In this document: positions 12,344 to 24,170 of the stretch, one piece after another
Position numbering within the stretch: the stretch's first letter is position 1
How the letters are laid out: every line of letters begins with the position of its first letter
From: Cyathus striatus
Lineage: Eukaryota; Basidiomycota; Agaricomycetes; Agaricales; Nidulariaceae
Direction of reading: 5' to 3'
Assembly (NCBI GenBank): GCA_025738555.1
Contig: JAOVFP010000024.1
Span: 930,001-994,000 of the forward strand
Length of the DNA stretch: 64,000 nucleotides
The notes under the pieces: model-generated
The model's database searches: none
What the model saw: only the letters and a program-made list of their open reading frames with translations
What the model was told of the DNA's origin: nothing
Program-made: the position numbers and the translations under genes

Positions 12344-12760
12344 CTACGCAGAAATGGCCTTCGCCTGGACTTCAGGGGCGCTAGAAGATGAAGCTTGCGA
12401 CGGAGGAAGGAAATTGTGCTCAGGAGAACCAGAATTATATGGGTGACCCTCCTGAAGAACACCGCCCTATTGAACGAGGTTGAGCAGCGTTGTAAAGTAC
12501 ATGGGGAATTATTGACACACCAATTCTAGTAGCTTCACAAATCTTTTACTTGGTTGCGCGCCAACATGCAGCCAATACCGTATCCGCTCGACACTCCATT
12601 GTATTGTCTTTACGGTCTCTCCGGGCTTCAAATTGGGGTCGTATATTCCGAGCAACTCTGCGGGTTTTGCGTCGCGAGCCTTCCGCTGGTCAATTGCGAC
12701 TAGATGGAATATGCGATAATTGCGGCGCCCTTGCAGGGCGAGACGGAGACGAATTGTCAT
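12344..12760 (-). CDS. MRPS16: Mitochondrial ribosomal protein bS16m
   Basis: Small-subunit mitoribosomal protein of the bacterial S16 family. Two exons on the minus strand (12521-12760 and 12344-12466) give 120 residues. The first exon carries nearly all of the S16 domain: MTIRLRLALQGRR, then RDAKPAELLGIYDP and SVERIRYWLHVGAQPS. The intron (12467-12520) follows KLLEL; the second exon starts GGVLQEG and adds a Ser/Pro-rich tail of about 35 residues. Without the intron the frame stops three codons later, which would lose the conserved Gly-rich end of the domain. The gene is convergent with the ACBP/ankyrin gene, 188 bases away. Like many fungal bS16m proteins it has no obvious cleavable presequence. 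Confidence 0.88.
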
Positions 12761-13034
12761 AGCCGGTTAATAGAAGGAAATAGGAGAGTAGGGAGACCAA
12801 CAATTTGAAGAAAGATAGATGGCTTGAAGTCAATGAGACTGAAGTTCAGTGAACCGCGTGAACACTACTAAATTTCCAGCACGTGCTTCTAAACCATTCA
12901 TCGACATCCCCGTCTGAGTCCACACGCAACCAACATACAGCTACAGAGCTTATGTAGTACTAATTGCAAGTAATAGATACAGAGATTTCTAGTTTATCAC
13001 ATCCACTCCAACGATCAATTCCCGCTTAAGTAGC

Positions 13035-13493
13035 TCAGCTGTCGTCTGGACCAGAACTCCCGGGTATTAACTAGCATCTCTTCAATAAAAAGCATATTTA
13101 ATATCTGATCAGATCCTCACCATGCAAATATTGTTACCGTTCAAAAGTGTCTGTGTGAGCTTCGTTTTTTTCTTTCCTTGGGGTGTTGTTTCACTACCCG
13201 CCCTGTCAATGTTGGTGACTAGTTAAACATCGAATAGATCTTACTATTCCGTTACATCCTCCAGCACCATATCTAGCGTACAGGAAAGCAATCTAAATCA
13301 TAAAAAATAAACAATCGTTTACTTACTGACGAAATCATCGAAGCCCAACAGTGTTCCAGTGAACTCGCGATCACCCTTCATGATGACCCATATGCTCGAA
13401 CCAATGCACCTATCAATCAACTCTGATACTATTCAGTCTGATAGTGAATATGAAGCAAAGTGACTGACCTAGGGGAAGAATTTGAGATGCCAT
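13035..13493 (-). CDS. LSM5: U6 snRNA-associated Sm-like protein LSm5
   Basis: Subunit of the LSm1-7 (mRNA decay) and LSm2-8 (U6 snRNA) rings. The gene is split into five tiny exons on the minus strand: 13469-13493, 13327-13422, 13245-13272, 13121-13193 and 13035-13070. Joined in phase they give 85 residues. The product starts [17 protein letters not shown]. Sm1 is seen in [19 protein letters not shown] and [11 protein letters not shown]; Sm2 is [13 protein letters not shown]. No single frame longer than about 30 codons exists here, so the gene is invisible to simple frame scanning. Each splice junction was chosen because it restores the LSm5 motif and keeps phase; one acceptor (GGGTAG before 13193) is needed to avoid an in-frame stop. 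Length and motifs fit LSm5 rather than other LSm proteins. Confidence 0.9.
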
Positions 13494-13886
13494 GATGGAG
13501 TAGGGAATTAAGCACGCGCGCGTGATTCGATATATACATGCACCATTCTTAGTTTGAAACCAAACACATCAATATTTTACTACACTACATTTCATTTCAT
13601 TCTATCGTTACAGCCTTCACGTAGTTATATTGTTTCTACCACCACAGAGAATTTGGAGAATATGCAGCCAAAATACATGTACTTAGACTATTATCACGGA
13701 GCATTGACGCGTGAGGAGACCTTGAGAAAGGAATGAGATGGCGAAGAAAGCGTTAGGGTTTAGTGGTAAAATCAAAGCGGAGAGTTTGCGACTAAGAAAA
13801 CTAAATTGAACGACGAAAAAAAATTCATAACAAGAACATGGGACATCGTAAGCACAGGAAAAAGTACATGAAAACCGTATTGCAAG
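13494..13886. other. Intergenic spacer between LSM5 and importin alpha
   Basis: About 390 bases holding the LSM5 promoter (minus strand) and the importin alpha 3' region. A plus-strand frame at 13554-13736 has no support. Nothing else is seen. Confidence 0.4.
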
Positions 13887-15780
13887 TTACTGCCCGAAGC
13901 TGAATCCACCTTGAGGTGCGCTAACATCTGAATGGAACTACAGAGAAAATAAGCAGTGAACAAGTTGGATGTGATATAATAGAACTTACAGCAAATGCAC
14001 CAGAAGCATCGACATTGGGTGCACTGATGGCAGCATCAACCTCCTCCTCATCAGGAAAGTATTTATCCATTATGTTATATGCCTTCTTGTAAATTTCCAA
14101 GTTGTCGTGTTGCTGAAGGTTGTGAATTGTAACCATTCCACCAGCCTCCTCGACGTACAGTGCATACTGGTTCACAGCACCAGGACCAGCTGCGAGCTTG
14201 TCAGCCTCGCCAATTTTCAAGATGTTATCCAATCCATCGAGGGCTACTTGGATAATCTTGTTATCCATCATCGTTAACAAGTCGCAGAGAGGTTTGATGC
14301 ATCCTTGGGAAACAAGGTAACGGATTTGAGATGGTTCTTGGAGACCACCAGAAGTAGCATTAGAAATCGCCCAGCATGCTTCCTTCCTTGTTTTGAAATC
14401 CGCATTTTGGAGAATGTTGATAAGGGGAGGAATGATATTGGCATCAACGACAGCTTGAATCTGAGGGGGAGACCCAGCAGTAATGTTGGAAATCGTCCAG
14501 CAAGCTTCTTTCCTAATCCCCTCCTTAGGAGATGACAGCAAAGACAGGAGAGCTGGAAGAGCGCCCGACGCTATGACAACTTGTGTTTGAAGATCATCGC
14601 CAGTGACGATGTTGCCAACAGACCGCAAGGCAGGTGTCTGGACAGAGGTGGAAGGATGCATAAGAAGATCCACTAGTCGCCTGCAGACACCGGACTCGAT
14701 GACTGCTTGAATTTTGTCGTTCGATCCGTCGGACAGGTAGGAAATTGCCCAGCACGCATCGATTAGAATTTCATCATCAAGGGAATAGATCAGTTTTGTC
14801 AAAACCGTCAATGCGGGGGAGATCTAGAACAAAATGCCAATTAAAGAGGATGTAAATAGTCACACAAACAATGCGCACCAAATCCCAGTCAGGCTGGGGA
14901 GATTTTCCTCTGCAGAAATTGCTCAAGGTCCAGGTAGCATTCCTGAGCATGCTGAGTTTGTGGTGTTCGCTCAAGAGAGCCAGGAGAGGCCTTAATGCGC
15001 CTTGCTGAAGAACATAATCTCTGCACTGCGGACTATCACCAGCAATATTGCCCAAAGCCCATACAGCTTGCTCGCGGACGTCAAGCACCGGAGACGACAA
15101 CAGGTTGATGAATTCTGGAACAGCTTGAGCATTAATCACCACCTGTGTGTGTTCAGCAGTGCCAGAAGCAATATTTGTCAGGGCCCAAGCAGCTTCAAAC
15201 TGTACAATTAGACAACATTAGATGCACTGATCAGATTGATATACCGCATCTTGAACTCACCTGGAGCATAGAAGTACCATGCTTAAGGAATTCTACGAAA
15301 CGCGGTACAACTCCACACTCGATAACACGTTCGATCGGAGGGTTCTTCTCTTTTGAAAGGAGTTTGCGGAACTTGGTGGTCGCATCTAACTGGCGTTCAG
15401 GATCATCAGAAAAAACGCCAGATATCATTTCCTCTGCCAACTGTAAAAAAGAATATAAGTAAAATTATATAGCTCAAATAGGAAAAGATAGTAGATACAG
15501 GAGCTTCCCAGCTGCCACCACCAACTTCATCGTCTGAGTCAGGACCAGCTGAAGGGAGGAAGTTCCTTCTCTTTGAAATGTTCTCTTCTCTCTTTTGCCT
15601 CCTAATTTCTACTTGTTGCTCCTCTCGGCGACGTCTGAGATCGTCCTGTTTGAGGGCTCCTTTCGCTTTGTATGCTGTAGAAGAAAAGCGCGTTTAGAAT
15701 GCGACAATCGCGATAGGAAGAGACAAATACACACCCTCCCTGCGGGCCTTCATAGTACGGGATTCTGCACCGGATTCCAT
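13887..15780 (-). CDS. SRP1: Importin subunit alpha (karyopherin alpha)
   Basis: Adaptor that binds classical nuclear localisation signals and docks them on importin beta. Six exons on the minus strand (15735-15780, 15499-15674, 15261-15440, 14879-15199, 13990-14823, 13887-13937) give 535 residues, the standard size. Residues about 10-60 form the basic importin-beta-binding domain ([20 protein letters not shown] and [11 protein letters not shown]). Armadillo repeats follow, with the signature Trp/Asn ladder repeated in each: [45 protein letters not shown] and AISNATSGG. The C-terminal acidic helix ([11 protein letters not shown]) precedes a Gly/Phe tail, FSFGQ. The last 51-base exon supplies that tail. 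The family and the complete exon chain are clear. Confidence 0.96.
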
Positions 15781-16276
15781 TTGAGCGAGATAATTCTATC
15801 GAGTGGAGACTGAGAAGAAGGTGGATGGTGGAAGGAAAGAAAGAAAGTAAAAGACTTGGAAGACGTCCTCCACAAAGGCGTGACTCCTGAAGCCCTTGAT
15901 CAGCCAATCAGATCACTTAGCGTTGTCACGTGATGTTATCAAACTCATCACGGTCACATCGTTTTTATTGACAATGGATCGGGTAACATAAACATTTTAA
16001 TGACTAGAATGCAGATCATTTTAACGGCGAACGCTGACTCGCGTTTATTTGCGTTTATTCATACAACGCTCTGCAGACGAACGTCACTGTCAGAACTTCG
16101 AGACAGAAACTTACACTTACCAACTGAAAGTAATCCAAAGCATCATGCATCAATGTTTCCATATCTCAATGCTAGTTTAAGTTGAGTTGGATGTGTTTAT
16201 TTCTAGCACTTCAGGATGAATGTGAAAGGCTGGTTTGTGCAATTCCAAGGGTGCTGAAGTTACTAACTATATTGTA
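15781..16276. other. Divergent spacer upstream of importin alpha
   Basis: Importin alpha promoter side plus unassigned sequence up to the tandem repeat. No gene recognised. Confidence 0.4.
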
Positions 16277-16565
16277 CGGCTAATGTTACTAGCGTACCAG
16301 TAAGTGTTACTCATTAGCGATTATCTTCTACAGCTAATGTTACTAACGTACCAGTAAGTGTTACTCATTAGCGATTATCTTCTACAGCTAATGTTACTAA
16401 CGTACCAGTAAGTGTTACTCATTAGCGATTATCTTCTACAGCTAATGTTACTAACGTACCAGTAAGTGTTACTCATTAGCGATTATCTTCTACAGCTAAT
16501 GTTACTAACGTACCAGTAAGTGTTACTCATTATCGATTATCTTTTACAGCTAATGTTACTAATGT
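16277..16565. repeat. 54-bp tandem repeat, about 5.3 copies
   Basis: Units start at 16277, 16331, 16385, 16439, 16493 and a partial one at 16547. Copies are nearly identical; the first and the last two differ at a few bases. Each unit contains GCTAATGTTACT near its start and ACTCATTAGC about 20 bases on, which are imperfect inverted copies, so each unit can fold into a hairpin. The array ends about 275 bases before the P450 start codon and has no open frame through it. It looks like a minisatellite; a role in regulation of the P450 gene is only a guess. Confidence 0.93.
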
Positions 16566-16838
16566 GTGTATTATAGCCACATCTCATGACAATGGCCCAT
16601 CCTCTTTCTCAAGCTTTATCTTTCTTCTTCAGTTCTGCCGAACCCTCCATGACTCCGCCTCGTGCCGAGGTTGATATGGTATTACAAATGCTCCAAATGT
16701 CCTTCTCTTCGATTTAGATGGACCCCGTTAAACGTTCTAAATATTCCTCAACAACAGCGCTTCTTCCCGGGCTTCTTGGCCAACATTTCGGTTAAATGGC
16801 ATGGCCATCTCAATCTCAGGCCTATCTTCATTCCGCAA

Positions 16839-19032
16839 ATGTTCTCTCTCCTAACTTTTCTTCTGCTGGTGGCTACGCCAATTGCGTACTCGCTTTGGCG
16901 TAAATATGCATCCCGTGCCGGTGCACCTCTACCTCCTGGGCCGAAAGGATATCCGTTGATTGGAAACATCTACGACATGCCACATGAATATCCCTGGTTG
17001 AAGTACATGGAATGGAGCAAGCAGTATGGGGATATTATATACATGAACATGTTTGGGACGGACACCATTATATTAAATTCTTTAAAAGCTGCGTCGGATT
17101 TACTGGAAAAGAGATCAGGAAGTTATGCCGATCGTCCTGACATGGTATTACTGGCGTCCATTAGTAGTCACGGCCTATTCATTATTATCCTTACACTTTA
17201 CTCATATCCTAGGTTATGGCAAACGAACTGATGGAATGGGGTTGGGATTTTGCCCATATGCGTTATTCAGAATGGTGGAGGTATACTAGGTCGCGTCTTT
17301 CCTAACGTAGTTAAAGTCTAACATGCACTTTCAGACAACACCGTAAACTATTCCATCAACATTTTCAGCCTCGCGCTGTTCCTGCTTATCAGCAGGTGCA
17401 GCTTGAAGCGACAGGGAATCTCCTCCGGCAACTTTTGGAAAGTCCAGACCGGTTCATCTCTCACGTTCGACAGTAAGCATACACAGAATCGGTGCCAGTA
17501 AATATTCACGTACTAATTTGTTGCAATTACGTAGCCACTCCGGGTCAATTATTCTCTGGCTTGTTTACGGATATAAAATCCAGCCCGAAAATGACTACTA
17601 CGTTGGGTTAGTGGATGAGGCAATCAGAGGACTTGGACAGGCCGTTCATGCTGGATCTTTTCTTGTTGATTATTTACCTTTTTTGAAGTACATTCCTGGT
17701 ACGTATCATACACTTCATAGCTATGTTTAATGCGACACTTCAATATCTCCCACGACAGCATGGGTTCCCGGTGCCGGATTTCAGAAGTTAGCCCGGAAAT
17801 GGGCTGTAGCATCTAACAACCTGAAAAATGATCCATTCGAGGTTGTTAAGAAATCGATGGTAAGTTAACAAGGCAGGTGATGATCTAATTGTCATACATT
17901 ATTCCGATTTTTTTTAGGAAGATGGTACTGCAATTCCATCATTTGTTACGGATAACTTACAGAAGATAAAAAATTCAAATGAATATTCAGAAGACTATGA
18001 AGAAATCATCAAAAACTGCGCGGGAATTGCATACATTGGTACGTCTATTACTCCACAATTCATATGTTGGAACTCAACATTACTATCGACTTCAGCTGGC
18101 TCTGATACAGTATAGTGCTAATAATTTTTCGATCAATTTCATACTAACTCTAATATTCATTAGACCGTTTCGGTAGTTCTAACATGGATACTGGCGATGA
18201 CCCACTACCCCGACGTATTTGCTCAAGCACAGGCAGAATTGGATTCCGTTGTTGGAAAGTCAAGACTTCCCGATTTTCAGGATCGAGCATCTCTCCCCTA
18301 CCTGGAGGCTATGCTTTCAGAAACACTTAGATGGTATCCTGTTACTCCGCAAGGTCTGCAGTGGAATCGGATTTAATAAACAGTACTGAATACGATATAC
18401 AGCTCTTCCTCACAGAGCCATCGCCGAGGATATATACGAGGGGTATTATATTCCTAAAGGTACAGTGACATATCGGCTATGGCACGAATGGAAAACTGAA
18501 CTTGCCGTAGACGCAACTTTGGTGCCTAATATTTGGTGAGATTCATCGAAAACAAGTGAGAGTTAAAAAGTTAATGTCTGAAGGGCCATAATGCGCGATG
18601 ATGCACTATATCCAGAACCTAACAAATTCAAACCAGAGCGCTTCTTAAAGCGGGGTGGTAAACAACTACCTCCAGATCCTGTCACTGCCGGTGTATTCGG
18701 GTTTGGTCGCAGGTACGCTTGCATGCCAGTCACATCAGGACAGTTTGCTACCTCCCTAACTAGAATCTGCCCTGGTCGCTATCTTGCACTGAATACTGCA
18801 TGGATCACAATTGCATCCATCCTAGCATGCTTTAATATCTCTAAGCCTATTGGTTCAGATGTTAAACCGTTTGACGCTCCTATCGAGTACACGGATGGTC
18901 TGGTCATGTGGGTATTGCTAAATGATTCTCATTCTTTTCTGATAATGCTGTACATGAAGCCATCCCAAACCTTTCCAAACACGCCTTACTCCGCGGTCTC
19001 CAGAAGCAGTTCAGCTTATTAAGTCCATATAA
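16839..19032 (+). CDS. Cytochrome P450, fungal O-methylsterigmatocystin oxidoreductase-like
   Basis: Membrane-bound haem-thiolate monooxygenase. Thirteen exons, one of only 14 bases, join in phase to 509 residues. The N-terminus is an ER anchor (FSLLTFLLLVATPIAYSLW) followed by the proline-rich hinge PLPPGPKGYPLIG. The I-helix oxygen-activation motif is AGSDTT, the ExxR motif of the K helix is ETLR, the PERF motif is FKPERF, and the haem-binding loop is FGFGRRICPGR with its axial cysteine. All key residues are intact. The last intron (18908-18959) is chosen to give DGLVIHPKPF, close to the usual GLVSHP end. The upstream neighbour is the tandem repeat; the downstream convergent neighbour is a 2-hydroxyacid dehydrogenase 34 bases away. 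Such P450s occur in large numbers in basidiomycetes, so the substrate cannot be named. Confidence 0.9.
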
Positions 19033-19066
19033 GATTGAATCGAACTCCACTAGTTGAGCAATTTTT

Positions 19067-20196
19067 CTAAGAAATAATTCTACTTGGCTTTCCATCCAAA
19101 TAATTAACAATGTTTTCCACCGTTTGTGACCAGAAAACCTGTAACCAATACATCAGCATGTTGGCATGTATTTAAATAAATACCAGTATTAGAAGGACAG
19201 ACTTCATAATTTGTGTCGCTCACATAGCCGGTATGTGGGCTGAGTGTGACATTGCCTAATTTTCGGATGGAATGGTTAAGTGGAAGGGGTTCGACATCAT
19301 ATACGTCGAGACCTGCTCCTGCAATGCGTTTATTGTTCAAAACGTCGATAAGTGCAGCTTCATCGACAAGCGGCCCGCGGGACGTGTTAATAAAGAGCGC
19401 GGTGGGCTTCAAGAGTGAGAGTTCCGTAGCACCGATGATATGCCGTGTTCGCTCGGAAAGTACTAAATGCAAGGATACAATGTCGCTTTGCCGAAACAGA
19501 CTCTCTTTTGTTGAGATAAACTCAACGTCGGCCTCTTCTGCTCGTTCTAAAGTCAAATTCGGGGACCATCCAATCACCTTCATTCCAAATGCTTTGGCAA
19601 TCTAAGGCGTCGTCAATAGACCTACACTGGCATCCTACCAGACGTGGACCACACCTTAGCTGTCTGCGATCCAAACCGGCCAACTCCAACGAGACCTAGC
19701 GTTTTACCCGCCAAACCAATGGGTATGGCAGTCTGCCACTGTGGATTACCTACTATAATACTAGCATGCTCAGCTACGATATGCCTAGCCGTTGCTAAGA
19801 TCAATGCCCAAATGTGTTCAAGGGTTGAATTGCCTCCCGATCCTGTTCCAGACACGACGATTCCCTTCGACTTTGCGTAAGCCACGTCAATTGCGGCATT
19901 TCTGGCACCAGTAGTTGCGATAAGTCTGCGGAAGTTTAATATTTAACGATACTCAAATTTATAAACGAAAGATACCGTAGATTGGGAAGCCTTTCTAACA
20001 AAGTTGCGGTGAACTTTGTTCGTTCCCGCATAGCACAGATAATTCCGTACTCCATTAAGCGCTGGACTAATAAATCTTCGTCTACTAGGGTGTCGTTGAA
20101 AACGTCTACTATTATCTTATGTTCAAGTGGAGACCAGTTGGCGCTGCTCAGAGCTACGCCCTGGTAGTCATCAAGAATGGCAACGCGTATGACCAT
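19067..20196 (-). CDS. D-isomer-specific 2-hydroxyacid dehydrogenase
   Basis: NAD(P)-dependent oxidoreductase acting on a D-2-hydroxyacid or 2-oxoacid. Four exons on the minus strand (19976-20196, 19655-19925, 19203-19601, 19067-19138) give 320 residues. The nucleotide-binding motif is GLVGVGRFGSQTAK. The catalytic residues are all present: Arg in NTSRGPLVDE, Glu in DVYDVEPLP and His in LSPHTGYVSD. The last exon supplies VFWSQTVENIVNYLDGKPSR, the usual C-terminal helix; without that splice the frame ends in unrelated sequence. It belongs to the broad group of fungal phosphoglycerate/glyoxylate dehydrogenase-like enzymes, and the substrate cannot be told. It ends 34 bases from the convergent P450, so their 3' ends may overlap in transcripts. 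Confidence 0.88.
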
Positions 20197-20371
20197 GATG
20201 GAAAGAAGACAAAAGAAAGAATGAAGTTATGGCGCAATACTCACATACTTATGCAGTATCTCACAATCTAGATGACAAATCATCATCAGACTAATGGCAA
20301 AATTATTTGGAGATGATTATGAGATTCTAAAAACAAGTTGCCAAATCATAAAAATAGTACAATGATCCTAT

Positions 20372-23300
20372 TCATGCATCGTTGTCAAAAGGATACTAGA
20401 TTTAAAGGAAGGGGTTTGAATCTCAATTCCAAACAACATAATTATGACGTACCTCAAACGACTCTGGCGGGTCTGTTTCAGGTGCGGAGCTGTCCAGAGA
20501 TATGTGTCGTCCTGCCAAAGGCTGCGTAGATGTCGCATCTACATTGGATGGTGCTATTTCTGTTGGAGTCGGACCAGCAGCAGACTCAACAGTAGGTTCA
20601 GTGAACTCGAGGTATTCAGCCTCTTCGTTTGGTTGGCGGTCCGATAAAATCAAAATACCTCCTCCACCACCACCACCACCGCCGGAATACTTCTCTGCAC
20701 CAAGCCCAACGCCGGAGAATGATTTTGTACCTTTAAAACTCCTCCCCGAGGAGACCGTTCGCACTGGCTGGTACCTACTGTTGTGCGGAAATGATATGTA
20801 TGCCAATTGAGCTGGAGTGACGCGAGAAAATTGGGACGTGTTTCAAATGAAGGCTCTGTTTTCCTTGTCGGTTTAGAACCGGATGCCTTGCCTTCCTCCG
20901 CAATGGTAACAGATTGTGTCATGGGTGAAACATCGTCGTCTTTACGTGAATCATCCTTCATTTCCACTTCCGTATCCTTCACCTCAGGTTTATCCTGTAT
21001 GTCTGCGTGATTAGCAAAAGGAACTATGCATACACCATTTGGGTACAAACCAATTCCATAGCATCTCCTTCGGCAGCGGCCTTTTTCTTTTCGCGCGCCT
21101 TAGCCTTTGCGGTCGTAGACAGAACAGCTGTGGCAACCTTGGTAACTGTCTCTTTCTTTGGAGGTTTTGTTGAAGATGGGTAGGAGAAGAGACTGGGTTT
21201 TGCATTGGAAACAAAGTCAAACTTGGGTGCCTATGGTCATAGTGAGGAGCGATTTCAGCCATCATATAGGGAAGGAAGTACCTTAAGGTCCCCAGTCAGG
21301 CCCATGATACCAGTAGGAGAAAATGCTAAAGAAGCACAATGGGCCAGAGGATACCAATACCAAAATTGACAGAAAAGAACCATTCCAACGATAGCACTGG
21401 TATTAGCGCTTCCAGCGCGGCTCTGTAAACTGATCGTAGCATTCCTTCCACCTGCATCAATGAAACCCTGCCCGATAGCAGCACCAAATCTTGCCATAAC
21501 ATCTTCGTGCTTATCAGTAATTACTTTGGTATATTTTGCACGTGTGCTTGCCAGGGAAGGAGAAGAAGCTTCTGATTGCTCGACAAGAATCATACCTAGT
21601 GCAATAAATGCACCCTGTCGAACGAAGTCGACACTGTCTTTGGTCATAGGCTCCAAGATTTCCACGGCATCCTGTCAATAGCAAATGTCAGCCAGAATAT
21701 TGACGTAAGGCCGCAAGAAAGTGACCTGAAGACCAGTTCCTGCACAGGCAATACCAAGTGCGAGCGTAGCTCCACATCGCACGTGCGCATTATAGCTCTC
21801 GCTAAGTAGTTGAACAATACGTGGCACCTGGCTTGGGTTTTTGAACAGCAAGAAAGCTAGTGATGTAACAGCGGCACGTCTGACATCATCTGAAGTGTCG
21901 GAGACGGCAATGTGTAACAGCTTGCGAACAGCGTCGTTGTTGGAGGTTCCCGTGTACGCAAGGGCTAAGGTATAGACACCACCATACCTAAGGATTGGAT
22001 CCTACGGACCGATATTGTCAATAATCTTCCTTCAAACATAGGTTAAATTAGAAGCATACCTTTTCTGCTAAAAGCTCCTTCACAATCGCATCTGCTTGCT
22101 CCTGACGTCCGTAGAAGATAAAGGCAATACCCATAGCGAGACCCCGAATGATCTTCTCATGCTGCGTCTCACGCGCATACTGCAACATCTCGCGAACAGG
22201 CTCCTCAGCAGCTGTTCCAAGCATGATCAATCCCATGGCATAGCCACAAGCCTCCCCGGCCACTGCAGAGTCAGTGAAGAGAACGTTCTTTAACTCCTCA
22301 AATGATTCTTGACTCTTAGAACCCATACCAGCTACACCTAAGCCGAGAGCTGCACCATGTTGGACTGTCTCGCCCTGCACAGACTTAAGGGTATCGCGCA
22401 AATATCCTGTGACGTCACTTCCGCAACCAGCATTGATGAGGCCAAGGGCATAAAGGGCTCCGCCTTCGGAGTAGTTAGCGCCTTGAACATTACTTTCACC
22501 GCCTGCTTGAGGTAAATATGGTCCCAGGATAGTCATGCCTTGCTCAAAGTAGCCCTTATGGATAACACCAAGAGCAGCTGTAGCCGAGAACTTCGACCAA
22601 TTAGAGGCAAGGCCAAGCCATTCAAGGTTCTCCCGTAGGAAGATATCAGAAGTGGTTCCAGCATGCATAAATGCATTCTGAAGGGTTAGCGCTGTGTGGT
22701 AGACAGATGATTTGGGCTCCAATGTTTCCTGATTAGATTTCTAGTTAGCAAACTGTATATCATAAACAAAATAAGACTAACCTTGGTAGTCTTCAGAACG
22801 AGAAGATCGGTTTGGTTATTTCGACGAAGGAATTCACGATAGAGTTTAACAGACTCCTTGCCAGTAAGGATCGAGCGGATTTTGTCGTACACTTCCTTCG
22901 TATTCTGAAGATATTATTGGTAAAATGATAGCTGACGACACCATAATCATACCTCATCACCCTCTGGTAATTCATCTCGAATATTATCCAGGAAGTCCTG
23001 TGATCCGCCTTCAACGAGGTCAAAGGCAAACTGGTATGCAAGCAACTTCTCCTTAGATACAAGGCTTACAAACAAAGGGACAGTTAATGAAGGATCACTT
23101 AAAGTGACCAATAGACGAGTGACGGAGTGGAGATGAGACGAAGCTTCACCAATAGTTGGCTCAGGAAAGAGGTTGTAGAGGAATCGGAGAACATAGTCAC
23201 GATATTTGAGGGAAAAGCCTGTATCGGCAGCGGCTTCCATGGCATACGAGAGTAGAGATATATCGCGCGTTCGTGAATATATAGTTGAAATGATATCCAA

Positions 23301-23960
23301 GCGGTGAGATTCAAGGGCTATACCAATAGCCTATGGAAGTGCGAAATTAGATTGTAGAACATGAGTAGCAAAATACATACCTGCTTGAACTCTCCCTCCT
23401 GAATACACCGTCCAAATATTCCCTCGATGATGGACTGCAGACGTGGGTCGACCTTGTCTTTGCCTTCTGCCTGCTCGTCTGCGCGGAGTTGTATGTAACG
23501 GTCAATAGCTTTGGCTGTCGCGTGGTGTAGAAATATGAGGATGGACACGCAAGAAGAGACATGGGACGACTTACAGACGATTGTCTCGACATACTCCTCA
23601 GAGACATGATTGCGTGCCTCTTCCTGGAACGCATTTCCAGCCCCAAGCGCGAATGACAAAGCTTCGTCATATTCACCAAGGAAGTAATAGACTTTGCTTG
23701 CAAGGAGCGCAGCGACATCACGAGCATCCTTGGGTAAGTCGTCGCTCTCGTACAAGGATTCACTTTCGAGCGGAGAATATCAGGACAAGGGGAAGGGGAA
23801 GACCGAAACGGTTGACGCACATTAATGCAATATGCTCTGATATTTCTGCCCAGAATTGGGGGACAAGGGGATTGAGTGCTTTGAGAGCATGCTGCTTGAA
23901 TACAGGATCTGGTTCTTGCAAAAGAGCAAGAACACCAGCAGCTGATGACTGACGGACCAT
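20372..23960 (-). CDS. RPN2: 26S proteasome regulatory subunit Rpn2, with apparent one-base frameshift
   Basis: Largest non-ATPase base subunit of the 19S particle, a scaffold for Rpn10, Rpn13 and the lid. Eleven exons on the minus strand. It starts [16 protein letters not shown], then has tandem proteasome/cyclosome repeats ([47 protein letters not shown]) and a Lys-rich linker with KKKAAAEGD. The tail has [10 protein letters not shown], a run of nine Gly and the acidic end PPESFEYPFDNDA, whose last eight residues come from a 24-base exon at 20372-20395. The exon 20453-20994 lies between two phase-0 introns but is 542 bases, one short of a multiple of three; the frame breaks between RPNF and SRVTPAQ at the run of four A at 20827-20830. 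With that base restored the protein would be about 1014 residues, normal for the family. Confidence 0.92.
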
Positions 23961-24170
23961 GAAGAGAAGATGAGGAAAGGGAGAAGGATACAGACGGCGA
24001 CTTTGGAGACTTGGTGCTGAAGGTGACGCGTCCTTTGCGACTGACGCTGATCAGCCTTGGATCTAAACAGAGCAAAACAAGCCTCCGAAGCAGGCCGAGA
24101 TGAGCACTGAGTAGGGTTCTGAAAGTCTCTTCCTTAATCCTCTGGCATCAATCTTTTCTCTCCTTCTCTC

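Noticed and set aside
16277..16565. CRISPR-like array
   Set aside because: Units are directly abutting 54-bp copies without unique spacers, in a eukaryotic genome; it is a tandem repeat.
18901..19022. P450 C-terminus read through without the last intron
   Set aside because: It ends in a non-family Ser-rich tail; splicing gives the expected HPKPF end.
20372..23960. RPN2 as a pseudogene
   Set aside because: Ten introns and all domains are intact; a single missing base in a short homopolymer, seen also in other essential genes, points to sequence error.
23347..24075. Minus-strand frame of 242 codons
   Set aside because: Out-of-phase shadow of RPN2 exons 1-3; it runs through two clear introns.
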